A DNA stretch of 64,000 nucleotides from Streptomyces capillispiralis (GCF_007829875.1 NZ_VIWV01000003.1:1-64000); one strand, 5' to 3'; counted from the stretch's first letter, positions 43,861-52,139 are shown. Translations and numbers: made by a program. The notes: generated by a model not told the origin, from the sequence alone.

Positions 43861-44045
43861 TGGCCACCACCACCGCGCACGCCACCCGGACCATCCTGGA
43901 GCGGTTCCCCGCCGGAGCTCCCCGCGGCTCCTGGCCGGCCGAAGAGTACGCAGCCGCCCAACGCGCCCAGGGCACCAACGCCCAGGTCGTGATGGACCTG
44001 CCCAGCGACCAGTTCCTCGTGGTCACCGACACCACCACCCAGTAG
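43860..44045 (+). CDS. Small hypothetical protein, 61 aa
   Basis: ATG 43,860 overlaps the previous stop. No recognisable motif; last gene before a terminator. Confidence 0.6.
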   Translation: MATTTAHATRTILERFPAGAPRGSWPAEEYAAAQRAQGTNAQVVMDLPSDQFLVVTDTTTQ

Positions 44046-44053
44046 CACCACCC

Positions 44054-44096
44054 CGGAGCGCCGCCCCCGCCCTTCCCGGCCGGTCGCGGCGCTCCG
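44054..44096 (+). terminator. 11-bp stem terminator
   Basis: CGGAGCGCCGC / GCGGCGCTCCG around 21 nt, directly after the 61-aa gene. Confidence 0.7.
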
Positions 44097-44135
44097 TGTG
44101 TTCCCGCCCCTCACCACCGAGCAGGAGGCTCACCC

Positions 44136-44573
44136 TTGCGCCCGATCCGTCTGACCTCGTTCGGCTACCTGCACTTGCCCACCGGCCCGGACGGCTCCCC
44201 CGTCCCGCCCGCCGCCGACCGGATCGAAGACGTCCGCGACCGGCTCCGCGACCCCGCCGCCGCCCGCGACATCCTCGACCTCGACGGCCTCAACCCCCGC
44301 GTCCAGGACGTCGTCCTCGCAACCCCCGGCGCCCGCGAGCTACTCGCCAACCTCGCCGACTACGCCGACCTGCCCGCCGGCCCCAGCCGCATCGCCATCG
44401 GTTGCGCGGGCGGCAGGCACAGGGCCAGCGGTCTTACCGAACTCCTGGCCCGAGAACTCCGCGACCGCGGCCGCGAGGTCGTAGTCGAGCACCTGCACGT
44501 CCATCTGCCGCGCGTCCTCAAGACACCCGCCAGCCCCAGCACCGCCAACACCGAGCAGGAGACCGCCCGATGA
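44136..44573 (+). CDS. Stand-alone RapZ C-terminal-domain protein
   Basis: 145 aa from TTG 44,136 with CAGGAGG. YLHLPTGP, FDLDGLNP-like ILDLDGLNPRV, then IAIGCAGGRHRASGLTELLARELRDRGREVVVEHLHVHL, the RapZ C-terminal signature. In enteric bacteria this domain binds GlcN6P-pathway sRNA; the P-loop half is absent. Overlaps the next gene (ATGA). Confidence 0.85.
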   Translation: MRPIRLTSFGYLHLPTGPDGSPVPPAADRIEDVRDRLRDPAAARDILDLDGLNPRVQDVVLATPGARELLANLADYADLPAGPSRIAIGCAGGRHRASGLTELLARELRDRGREVVVEHLHVHLPRVLKTPASPSTANTEQETAR

Positions 44574-45259
44574 TCCGTCGCTTCCGCCGCTGCGGCCACG
44601 GCCCCGGCACCCTCACACCCGAGGACCAGGCCATCGTCGACCAGTTCCGCGCGATGCTCACCGCCCTGCGCAACCCCGAGCCCTGGACGCCCGGCAGCGC
44701 CCGGGACATCGCCGTGCGCATCGGCCCGTTCGTGGAACGTGCGCACACCCGACCTGGCGACGACCACGGCCCCGAGATGATCGCCGTCGCCCTGGTCCAC
44801 CCCGACACCCCGCACGCCAGCGCCTACCTCCAGGGCCGCCAGCTCGTCTACACCGAGCGCGGCTGGCTGCGCTGCGAAACGAGCGCGATCCTCGGCTTCT
44901 GGCAGCCCGGCTACGCGATGCTCACCCACGCCGCCGCCGGCCTGCCCCTGCCCGACGACGTCGGCATGGAACCCGCGCACTACGCCCTCTACATCGAGGC
45001 CCGCAAACGCAACGACAGCCGCGACGGCTACACCCTGCTGCGCATCGGCCCCTACACCCAGGCCCGGCACGCCCAGCAGGACTACGACCTGCTCACCGCC
45101 GCACTGGAGGGGAGGGAGACCACCCTCGTGCCCGGACACTGCGTTTCTGCAAGGCTCGGGCCGTTCGACGTGAGCGACCACGACCTGTTCGCCGACCCGT
45201 ACGAGACTGACGCCGTGGCGCTCCTGGACACGGCTGTCGAAGGGATGAGCACCGAGTGA
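44570..45259 (+). CDS. Hypothetical protein, 229 aa
   Basis: ATG 44,570 overlaps rapZ-C. Soluble (DQFRAMLTALRNPEPWTPGSARDIAVRIGPFVERAH, HASAYLQGRQLVYTERGWLRCE, HYALYIEARKRNDSRDGYTLLRIGPY). Unknown; possible partner of the RapZ-C protein. Confidence 0.7.
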   Translation: MIRRFRRCGHGPGTLTPEDQAIVDQFRAMLTALRNPEPWTPGSARDIAVRIGPFVERAHTRPGDDHGPEMIAVALVHPDTPHASAYLQGRQLVYTERGWLRCETSAILGFWQPGYAMLTHAAAGLPLPDDVGMEPAHYALYIEARKRNDSRDGYTLLRIGPYTQARHAQQDYDLLTAALEGRETTLVPGHCVSARLGPFDVSDHDLFADPYETDAVALLDTAVEGMSTE

Positions 45260-45453
45260 CCACCGTCCCCACCTCCCCCACCGACAGGAATCTGGACGCC
45301 GCGCTCCGCAGTCGCCGGCGAGATCGCCCGCACTGGTGGCAAAGCGTCCCTGCTGCTGGCCATTACTCGACTGAGCTGACGTCGTAGCTCAGCACGGCGC
45401 AAAGCGCTCCATACCGCTCCTAGCACACTGCACCGCTAGCGTCGCAACCGTTC

Positions 45454-45492
45454 AAGGCCCCGGAGACGAGTCCCCCTCGTCTCCGGGGCCTT
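45454..45492 (+). terminator. Rho-independent terminator, 17-bp stem
   Basis: Perfect 17-bp arms around TCCCC, followed by TT. Confidence 0.9.
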
Positions 45493-45670
45493 TTCGCGTT
45501 TCTGGCCCTCCCACCGCGCACGTCCACTCCCGTGCCCTGTAGCGGTTCCGGACCTGTCATTCAAGGAAAGGACGGCCCTGAATCCGCACGAAGTCCCAGG
45601 CCATGACTCTCGAATACGGCTTCGCCGGCTGTCATGGTTCCTCCGCCGTCGGGCTTGCGGAGCTAACCCA

Positions 45671-45741
45671 CCCGTCCCTCACTGTGCTGGGCACCAGCCC
45701 CGGCTGCCGTGCAGCACGCACCCCAAGACGTAAGGGACGGG
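45671..45741 (+). promoter_or_regulatory. Nested stem structure in leader
   Basis: Outer arms CCCGTCCCT (45,671-45,679) / AGGGACGGG (45,733-45,741) enclose GTGCTG (45,684-45,689) / CAGCAC (45,712-45,717). Sixty bases before a gene start; a candidate attenuator or small regulatory RNA fold. Confidence 0.45.
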
Positions 45742-45800
45742 ACTGCTCCATGCTCCGCTCACTCGCCAGCCCGGCGAGTACACCGACTGAAGGAACCGAC

Positions 45801-46070
45801 GTGCCCGACCACAACACCCCGACCCCCGACCCGGCCACCCCGTCCGACCCGGCCCCCGTCTCACCCCCGCGGCCGCAGCCCACCTCCCCCGCGCTACTCG
45901 TCGGGATCGGCCTCGTTGCCGCATTCCTCATCGGCTTCATGGCGGTGTTCTTCGGCTATCTCTCCTGGCAGCACCCCGCGGCCGCAGAACCGCTGCAGGT
46001 CGCCGCCGCCTGGGCCGGTGTCGGCTCCACCGTCCTGTTCGCCCTGCTCGCCATGGCGGCCCGGCGATGA
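45801..46070 (+). CDS. Two-helix membrane protein, 89 aa
   Basis: GTG 45,801 with AAGGA. Pro/Thr-rich N-terminus, then two helices (LLVGIGLVAAFLIGFMAVFFG and VAAAWAGVGSTVLFALLAMAA). Overlaps the next gene (ATGA). Confidence 0.7.
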   Translation: MPDHNTPTPDPATPSDPAPVSPPRPQPTSPALLVGIGLVAAFLIGFMAVFFGYLSWQHPAAAEPLQVAAAWAGVGSTVLFALLAMAARR

Positions 46071-46841
46071 CGAACCCCCAGCACCTTCACAGCGTGGAAA
46101 CCGGCCCTCTAGTCCGATCACCGCAGCCGAGCACCCAGCCGACCACAACCGCGTCGACAGAGCCCGGCACGCCCCATCCGCGTCACGTCCTGGTCGCCGC
46201 CGGCGGCGACCGAGTTCCCCTGGGCGACGTCAACGGACTAGGCAACGTGGGCCGCGACCGCGGCTACCGCGAGAGCGCCGTCGTCAGCGATGGCAAAGCC
46301 TTCTACGAAGCCCTGCGCACGGGCCGGCCCCTGCATCCCATCACCTACGTACGCCCGGACCTGGGCGTCATGGCTGGCGGCTCCCACTATCGGCGCCACC
46401 CCGGACATGCTCCAGGCCACCTACCGCATGCAGCAGCACCGCCAGGCCCTTGCCCTGGCCGTCTGCCTCGCCCCAATCACCCCCACCCACGATCTGGTCG
46501 TCCTCAACAGCGCGCCCGAGCCCCCACTGCGGCAGTTGGCCCTGTCCGCAGCCCGGCTGATGTATCGCTCCCACCCGCTCCGACAAGGCGAGCATCACGG
46601 CCTCTGCAGCATCAGCCGCCGGTTTCAGCTGGTCCGCCGCACCGTCGACGCTCTCGAGGTCCTAGATACCGTCGGCACGGACAGCTTGCCTACTCCGGCC
46701 GTGCCCACGTTCGCCGCTCCGGCACTCATCGTCGTTCCTGGCTCCTCACACTGGACGGAGCTGGCAACCTCCCTGGTAGCAGTGGCCATTTGGGCGTTCC
46801 TCGCCTGGCGTGGCCGCCCCGGTGGGCCCCCGGTGTCCTGA
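46067..46841 (+). pseudogene. Hypothetical gene crossing the repeat junction, frameshifted
   Basis: ATG 46,067 starts MTNPQHLHSVETGPL and reads to about 46,375, where coding moves one frame (PTIGATPDMLQATYRMQQHRQALALAVCLAP...) and continues to 46,841, ending with a hydrophobic helix (LATSLVAVAIWAFLAW). The repeat ends at 46,691, yet the frame runs on, so this copy has the natural C-terminus. The frameshift is shared with the right arm. Confidence 0.65.
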
Positions 46842-46932
46842 CACTTTGAGGGCCGATGTCCCCTCGGCTCTCGTCGTGATCTGCGTGCATCCGCGCGACG
46901 AAACGGCTGCACATCCACCGCTCACTGTCACG

Positions 46933-46970
46933 TTTCCCGGGCGACGATCCCCATTTCGTCGCCCGGGAAA
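46933..46970. promoter_or_regulatory. Perfect 15-bp inverted repeat before XRE gene
   Basis: TTTCCCGGGCGACGA / TCGTCGCCCGGGAAA around TCCCCATT, 26 bp upstream of ATG 46,997. Either the terminator of the preceding gene or an autoregulatory operator. Confidence 0.6.
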
Positions 46971-46996
46971 GCCACACGCAAGGGAGAAACGCCACG

Positions 46997-48199
46997 ATGG
47001 GGAACACCTTTTCGCAGCCGACGTGCAAACAGTGCGGCAAGGAACGACGCTTTCAGGCCACAGGGCGGCCCGGCGAGTACTGCAGTACCGCCTGCCGACA
47101 GCGAGCCCGCCGGCAACGACAGGCTGCCTCCCAGCCTCCAGACACCGAGGAGTTCGATCAGGCCCTGCGCGTCCAGCTCAACCAAATCATTCACCTGTCC
47201 CGGGACATGCTGCTCGCCCTCGACCAGCCCGGCGCCGCCGTCACGGCTCCGCTGGAGCAGATGGCACGCCTCCAGGTACTCGCTGACCGCCTCACTCCCA
47301 GCATGGTGGCCCGCAGCAAGCGTCGGGGAGCCTCCTGGGAAGCGATCGGAACCTCGCTCGGGATGAGCAAGGACACCGCCCGCAAGAAGTGGGCGTCGGT
47401 CCGCCGCACACCCGGTCCACGCCGCATCCCCTCCCCCGCCGCCCCATCGCCTCCGTCATCACCACCAGGCCCCTCAACGGCCAGCACGCACAACCTCGAC
47501 GCCAGCGCAGGTCCTGCCTCAGCGCCCATGACCACGGTCCCTCCAGCGACACTCGCCGGACAGGACCTTGCCAACATCCTCAGCAGCCTTCAGCGCGCCT
47601 CCGGACTCAGCCTGCGTGCTCTGGCCACCCGCACCGGTCTCTCCGCCGGCCATCTTTCCCGCATGATGTCCGGCGAGCGCTTCCCCTCCTGGAAACACGT
47701 CGCCGCACTGGCCCGCGCCTGCGGCGCCGACCCCGAAGTCCTGCGCCGCGTCTGGGAAACCTCCAGCGCACGCCGCGACAGTCAGGCCCGACCCACCTCG
47801 CTCGCTTCCGCCTTGCGGTTTCTCCACTTGCGCGCCGGAAGCCCAACGCCCTGGGCCATTGCCATCACCAGTGGCAACCAACTCGACCAGGACCGCATCA
47901 CAGCCCTCCTCGACGGAACGGCAACAGGTGACTGGGAGGAGATCCAGCGTCTCGTACAACTTCTGGACGGTGAGCCCACGTACTTCCACCCCTTATGGGA
48001 AGCCGAAATCCGCTCCCAGCCCGTCACGCCACAACCAGCTGTAGTCAAGTCGACGGCCCAGGAGGAGACCTCGACGGCCAGCACCCGGGTCGAAGACCTC
48101 CTCATCGCCTTCCGCGACGCGTTGGGCGGCACCTCACGAGCCCCCGCCTACTCCCCCGTCCGCCGCTGCCTCGCCACTCCCATACATCCGGCGAGATAG
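46997..48199 (+). CDS. XRE-type HTH regulator with N-terminal zinc finger
   Basis: 400 aa. CKQCGKERRFQATGRPGEYCSTACRQRARR forms an N-terminal zinc finger. A first HTH-like segment is SWEAIGTSLGMSKDTARKKW (about 112-131), followed by a Pro/Ser linker. An XRE helix-turn-helix is SLRALATRTGLSAGHLSRMMSGERFPSW (about 208-235), then a C-terminal domain with a second degenerate repeat (ITSGNQLDQDRITALLDG). Only regulator in the unique core; may control parAB or transfer. Confidence 0.85.
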   Translation: MGNTFSQPTCKQCGKERRFQATGRPGEYCSTACRQRARRQRQAASQPPDTEEFDQALRVQLNQIIHLSRDMLLALDQPGAAVTAPLEQMARLQVLADRLTPSMVARSKRRGASWEAIGTSLGMSKDTARKKWASVRRTPGPRRIPSPAAPSPPSSPPGPSTASTHNLDASAGPASAPMTTVPPATLAGQDLANILSSLQRASGLSLRALATRTGLSAGHLSRMMSGERFPSWKHVAALARACGADPEVLRRVWETSSARRDSQARPTSLASALRFLHLRAGSPTPWAIAITSGNQLDQDRITALLDGTATGDWEEIQRLVQLLDGEPTYFHPLWEAEIRSQPVTPQPAVVKSTAQEETSTASTRVEDLLIAFRDALGGTSRAPAYSPVRRCLATPIHPAR

Positions 48200-48611
48200 G
48201 CAACACCTCTGGCTCACACATGCACGTCGGGGATCCACCGGCTGCCCGGCAGTTGTGCAACCAGCCGAACGCTCACTTCCTACTGGCCATGACCAGTCGG
48301 CGGCCCAATGGCATGCGGCCGTCGGCGTCTCATGCGCGGGTGAGCGCAGAGAAACGGGCTGGGTTCTGTTGCGTGATCAGGGCATCTGCGAGGGCAGCCA
48401 CCCAAGTGCTTCCGCCGGCGTCGCCCACCGACTTGGACGGGTATCACCTTGAGCCCCGTCATCAACTGGGCAGCGAGGTGAGGCGGCTGGCGGCACACCC
48501 TTTCATTGAGGCCGGCCGACCTGGACGGTGGAGGTCACGTCCACACTTGAGGCTTCGCAGGGGGCCCATCCACAGCAGATGGGCCCCCTGCGTAGTTGGA
48601 ATGCAGCTGAG
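48200..48611. other. Convergent intergenic region
   Basis: About 410 bp between the XRE gene and parB, no convincing gene; ends with the bidirectional terminator at 48,556-48,592. Confidence 0.6.
48556..48592. terminator. Bidirectional terminator
   Basis: CGCAGGGGGCCCAT / ATGGGCCCCCTGCG, perfect 14-bp stem, 9-nt loop, 20 bp beyond the parB stop. Confidence 0.85.
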
Positions 48612-49760
48612 TCAGACAGTCCGTTCAGCGGCATGCTCAGCAAACGATCGCGCCAGCTCACCTGCCCGGGCCGGGTCTCTGTCGAGTGCCTTGCTGTGCA
48701 GCAGCCTCAGGAGCGCGAAGAAGTCGTCATTCGTCTTCACTCTGACGTCCAGCAGCAACGCGAGTTCTCCGGGCTTGTCGAACGGCACCCGGCGGGCTTG
48801 CTGCTCTCGGCTCGCTTCCCTGTCCTTGGGCGAGGCGGAGTCGGCGCGTGGCTCGGGGACGAGATCTGCCGCTGCCGCTGCCGAACTCACGGTTCGACCC
48901 TCGTCGGTTGCCCTCGCGCCCTGGCTGTTGTTAGCCGAGTCACCTTCCGCGGAATCGGTGATTACGTCGTAATCACTGCCAGGGCTACTGGTCGTGTCCT
49001 CGCCAGTATCTGACGTCTGCCGCGTCGCGCGGCGGCTCGACGTACGGGCCGCCTCTTTGGCTGCTCGCTCGGCTTTGAGCTCGTCCAGGGCTGCTGCCTG
49101 GTGTTCCACGGGCTTGTTGCCGACTGCGCGCAGCAGGTCGATGGGTTCCTGACCGATGCGGGCTTGGAGTTCCGGGGTCAGGTTGAGCAGGGCAAGGCGC
49201 TGGGAGACCCAGCCCTGGGAACGGTGGAGACGCTTGGCGAGGGCTCGCTGGCTGCCGTGGATCTCCAGCAGGCGCTGGAGCGCGCGGGCTTCGTCGAGTT
49301 CTTCGAGGGCCTGACGGTGGATGTTGGCCACGAGGGCGGATTCGAGGAGCTCTTCTGGGGTCGAGCCCTGGTTGTCGCTGACCATGACCGCGAGCGTGTC
49401 GAGGCCGGCCTCGCGGGCTGCGGCGAGGCGGCTGCTGCCGTCGACAACAACGTGGGTGGTGTCCGGTTCGAGATCGGCTTCGCGTTCCGGGTTGGCCTTG
49501 ACGTAGGCGTCGCGGTTCATCACCGTGACGGCCTGCTTCTGGCCGTGAGTCTTCAGGCTGCCGGCGAGGTCGGTGAGGTCCCCGAGGGTGGAGCGGGGGT
49601 TGTCCGGGTTGAGACTGATTCGATTGACGGGGAGTTCTGTGGGCGGGGCGATTCCCTCTGTGGGGACGCCCGTGGCGGCGGCGACGGCCTGACGGCGTGC
49701 GCTGACCGTGCGTACTCCCCCGCCGAACCGGCCGGAGCCCAGCTGATCGGCCTTGCTCAC
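48612..49760 (-). CDS. parB: ParB partition protein
   Basis: 382 aa from GTG 49,760, overlapping the parA stop (GTGA). The ParB/Srx domain includes LPVNRISLNPDNPRSTLGDLTDLAGSLKTHGQKQAVTVM and THVVVDGSSRLAAAREAGLDTL; the usual GERRxRA nucleotide motif is DGSSRLAAA here. The HTH is GSQRALAKRLHRSQGWVSQRLALLNL. A disordered acidic linker contains a parS palindrome in its codons; a short C-terminal dimer domain ends the protein. It should load and spread on parS with CTP. Confidence 0.9.
   Translation of the reverse strand: MSKADQLGSGRFGGGVRTVSARRQAVAAATGVPTEGIAPPTELPVNRISLNPDNPRSTLGDLTDLAGSLKTHGQKQAVTVMNRDAYVKANPEREADLEPDTTHVVVDGSSRLAAAREAGLDTLAVMVSDNQGSTPEELLESALVANIHRQALEELDEARALQRLLEIHGSQRALAKRLHRSQGWVSQRLALLNLTPELQARIGQEPIDLLRAVGNKPVEHQAAALDELKAERAAKEAARTSSRRATRQTSDTGEDTTSSPGSDYDVITDSAEGDSANNSQGARATDEGRTVSSAAAAADLVPEPRADSASPKDREASREQQARRVPFDKPGELALLLDVRVKTNDDFFALLRLLHSKALDRDPARAGELARSFAEHAAERTV
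48958..48976. promoter_or_regulatory. parS: parS site 1 (inside parB)
   Basis: GTGATTACGTCGTAATCAC, perfect 9-bp arms; on the minus strand the codons read Asp-Tyr-Asp-Val-Ile in the linker of ParB. Confidence 0.8.
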
Positions 49761-51049
49761 AGCACCTCCCTCGCCAGGGCCCGCATGCCGACGGCCTGCT
49801 GGGACTTGGGGGCGTAGGAGAGCAAGGGTTGCTTCACGCGTACTGCTTCTTTCTGTTCCTTGAGGTCTCCGATGAGTCCCACGACTCTCGGATCCTTTAT
49901 GTCCACCCACCCCTGCAGGGAGGAAGTCGCGATGTATCCGCGGCGGGAGTCGTAGAGGTTGACCACGATGCCCAGGTAGTCGATGTCGACCTGAAGGTCG
50001 CCGCGCAGGTCGTCGATCTGAGTGGTGAGCAGTTCGTAGGCGTCGGCGGAGCTGTCCTCGGCCTGGACCACGATGAGGGCTCCGGACTGTCCGGGCTTCT
50101 CTCCGTCGCGCCGTCGGCCGTAGTAGGCCGCGGCGTCCATGCTGAGACCGAGGCTGGGAGGGCAGTCGACGATGATTACGTCGTAATCAGCTTCGAGCGG
50201 AGCGAGGGCACGCTCAAGGGCCGCTTCCCGGGCTCGGACCGCGGACAGGCGCACATCGAGCAGGAAGGCGTCGTTGCAGGCGGGCAGCAGGTGAAGGCGG
50301 CCGCCGAACGTATCGTCATCAACAGCAACGATGAGATCACGCAGGTCGCCCTTGGGATCTCCCGCCATGTGGTTGGTGAGGCTGTCGCCGTTCATCGGCA
50401 GTGGGCTGCCACCGAGCTGGTTGGTGAGGTGGCACTGCGGATCGAAGTCCACGAGGAGCACCCGCAGTCCCGGGCCGGGGAGGTTCTCGATGTCGAGCGG
50501 GTCTGCGGCCGCTTCGGCGTCATCGTGTGTCTCGCTCGCACGCAGTGCCTTGGTGAGTGCTTTGGCAACGCGTACGGGGTGCAGGGTGTTGCGGTCTTCC
50601 GCCAGGGCCTCGCCGAGCCCGGCCGTGATAGCGGTTTTGCCGACGCCGCCTTTCTGGTTGCAGACGACGATGCGCCGGGTGATCGCCGGTCGCTCGATGT
50701 CTGGGGCCGGGTTGGCGTCGAGCCACAACTGGACGGACTGCGCAAGGCCTTGAATGAGGGAGACACGCCGGTCTGCGGCAATCCGTCGGAACTCTTCCCA
50801 CTGTCCGGAGGGCAGGAAGGTGGAGAAGGAGTCGGCGCCGGCAGTGTCGATGGTGGCGGGGGTGAAGGCGAGGCTGCACCAGTCGGTGATGCCCTGTTCG
50901 ACGGCGGCCTGGATCTCGATGCCGTGCTGAGCGGCTCTGATTTTCAGGTTCTGCCGGAGCCATCCCGGCAGCTTGGAGACGACCTTGTCGCGGTCGCTGG
51001 AGGTGGCTGGCGAACTCATGGAGGAAACCATACTAACGTCCATGATCAA
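49757..51049 (-). CDS. parA: ParA partition ATPase with DNA-binding extension
   Basis: 430 aa from ATG 51,049 (ATG 51,019 is an alternative; neither has a clear ribosome site). The N-terminal ~125 residues contain two short ribbon-helix-helix-like segments (KLPGWLRQNLKIRAAQHGIEIQAAVEQGI; FLPSGQWEEFRRIAADRRVSLIQGL). The deviant Walker A motif CNQKGGVGKTAI is at about 135, DFDPQCHLTNQLG follows, and the Walker B region is DYDVIIVDCPPSLG. ParA with an N-terminal extension is typical of plasmid (type Ia) systems that autoregulate. Confidence 0.92.
   Translation of the reverse strand: MIMDVSMVSSMSSPATSSDRDKVVSKLPGWLRQNLKIRAAQHGIEIQAAVEQGITDWCSLAFTPATIDTAGADSFSTFLPSGQWEEFRRIAADRRVSLIQGLAQSVQLWLDANPAPDIERPAITRRIVVCNQKGGVGKTAITAGLGEALAEDRNTLHPVRVAKALTKALRASETHDDAEAAADPLDIENLPGPGLRVLLVDFDPQCHLTNQLGGSPLPMNGDSLTNHMAGDPKGDLRDLIVAVDDDTFGGRLHLLPACNDAFLLDVRLSAVRAREAALERALAPLEADYDVIIVDCPPSLGLSMDAAAYYGRRRDGEKPGQSGALIVVQAEDSSADAYELLTTQIDDLRGDLQVDIDYLGIVVNLYDSRRGYIATSSLQGWVDIKDPRVVGLIGDLKEQKEAVRVKQPLLSYAPKSQQAVGMRALAREVL
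50172..50190. promoter_or_regulatory. parS: parS site 2 (inside parA)
   Basis: TGATTACGTCGTAATCA core with only the outermost pair changed; it encodes Asp-Tyr-Asp-Val-Ile of the conserved ParA motif DYDVIIVDCPP. Confidence 0.65.
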
Positions 51050-51070
51050 TCACATCAGCGACACGTTAGT
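51032..51070. promoter_or_regulatory. Inverted repeat at the parA start
   Basis: ACTAACGT (51,032-51,039) and ACGTTAGT (51,063-51,070) are exact complements, overlapping the first codons and promoter side of parA: candidate ParA autoregulatory operator. Confidence 0.5.
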
Positions 51071-51105
51071 TAGACCAAGTTGATCAGAGGCGCCTCCGCC
51101 CCCAG

Positions 51106-51124
51106 GTGATTACGTCGTAATCAC
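51106..51124. promoter_or_regulatory. parS: parS site 3 (upstream of parA)
   Basis: GTGATTACGTCGTAATCAC, identical to site 1, 57 bp upstream of parA ATG 51,049. Confidence 0.85.
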
Positions 51125-51155
51125 AACGCCTCCCGGTAGGACCACCCCTCACACG

Positions 51156-51174
51156 GTGATTACGGCGTAATCAC
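51156..51174. promoter_or_regulatory. parS: parS site 4 (repeat junction)
   Basis: GTGATTACGGCGTAATCAC, extended to 11-bp arms with flanking CG. It ends 16 bp from the inverted-repeat breakpoint. Confidence 0.85.
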
Positions 51175-51814
51175 CGTGGCTACGAAGCCAGGCAAGCTGT
51201 CCGTGCCGACGGTATCTAGGACCTCGAGAGCGTCGACGGTGCGGCGGACCAGCTGAAACCGGCGGCTGATGCTGCAGAGGCCGTGATGCTCGCCTTGTCG
51301 GAGCGGGTGGGAGCGATACATCAGCCGGGCTGCGGACAGGGCCAACTGCCGCAGTGGGGGCTCGGGCGCGCTGTTGAGGACGACCAGATCGTGGGTGGGG
51401 GTGATTGGGGCGAGGCAGACGGCCAGGGCAAGGGCCTGGCGGTGCTGCTGCATGCGGTAGGTGGCCTGGAGCATGTCCGGGGTGGCGCCGATAGTGGGAG
51501 CCGCCAGCCATGACGCCCAGGTCCGGGCGTACGTAGGTGATGGGATGCAGGGGCCGGCCCGTGCGCAGGGCTTCGTAGAAGGCTTTGCCATCGCTGACGA
51601 CGGCGCTCTCGCGGTAGCCGCGGTCGCGGCCCACGTTGCCTAGTCCGTTGACGTCGCCCAGGGGAACTCGGTCGCCGCCGGCGGCGACCAGGACGTGACG
51701 CGGATGGGGCGTGCCGGGCTCTGTCGACGCGGTTGTGGTCGGCTGGGTGCTCGGCTGCGGTGATCGGACTAGAGGGCCGGTTTCCACGCTGTGAAGGTGC
51801 TGGGGGTTCGTCAT
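51160..51814 (-). pseudogene. Junction gene, right copy: truncated and frameshifted
   Basis: Copy of 46,067-46,841. It shares the internal frameshift, and after TVGTDSLP (the breakpoint) the frame runs into core DNA and stops 5-10 residues later, losing the C-terminal helix. Shows the right arm is the derived copy. Confidence 0.75.
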
Positions 51815-52080
51815 CGCCGGGCCGCCATGGCGAGCAGGGCGAACAGGACGGTGGAGCCGACACCGGCCCAGGCGGCGGCGACCTGCAGCGGTTCTGCGGC
51901 CGCGGGGTGCTGCCAGGAGAGATAGCCGAAGAACACCGCCATGAAGCCGATGAGGAATGCGGCAACGAGGCCGATCCCGACGAGTAGCGCGGGGGAGGTG
52001 GGCTGCGGCCGCGGGGGTGAGACGGGGGCCGGGTCGGACGGGGTGGCCGGGTCGGGGGTCGGGGTGTTGTGGTCGGGCAC
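51811..52080 (-). CDS. Two-helix membrane protein, 89 aa (right copy)
   Basis: Identical in translation to the gene at 45,801-46,070, with the same ATGA overlap. Confidence 0.7.
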   Translation of the reverse strand: MPDHNTPTPDPATPSDPAPVSPPRPQPTSPALLVGIGLVAAFLIGFMAVFFGYLSWQHPAAAEPLQVAAAWAGVGSTVLFALLAMAARR

Positions 52081-52139
52081 GTCGGTTCCTTCAGTCGGTG
52101 TACTCGCCGGGCTGGCGAGTGAGCGGAGCATGGAGCAGT

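Larger units (their letters stand above)
45260..45800. other. Intergenic region with terminator and structured leader
   Basis: 541 bp with no gene. Holds the terminator at 45,454-45,492 and a nested inverted structure at 45,671-45,741; the remainder is probably the promoter region of the 89-aa membrane gene. Confidence 0.6.
33895..46691 (+). repeat. Left arm of giant inverted repeat
   Basis: Every gene here recurs in reverse order and orientation at 51,190-64,000. Coordinates sum to 97,881 near the centre and 97,895 near the outer edge, a net 14 bp of indels. Homology stops at 46,691 in the middle of a gene that continues intact to the left-arm side of the unique core, so this arm is the parental copy. 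The outer limit shown is set only by the window end of the partner. Confidence 0.95.
46692..51189. other. Unique core between the inverted arms
   Basis: 4,498 bp present once: the end of the junction gene, an XRE regulator, parB, parA and four parS-like sites. Confidence 0.9.

Noticed and set aside
45375..45450. tRNA-like GTAGCTCAG sequence
   Set aside because: No T-loop, no acceptor pairing and no anticodon arm could be drawn.
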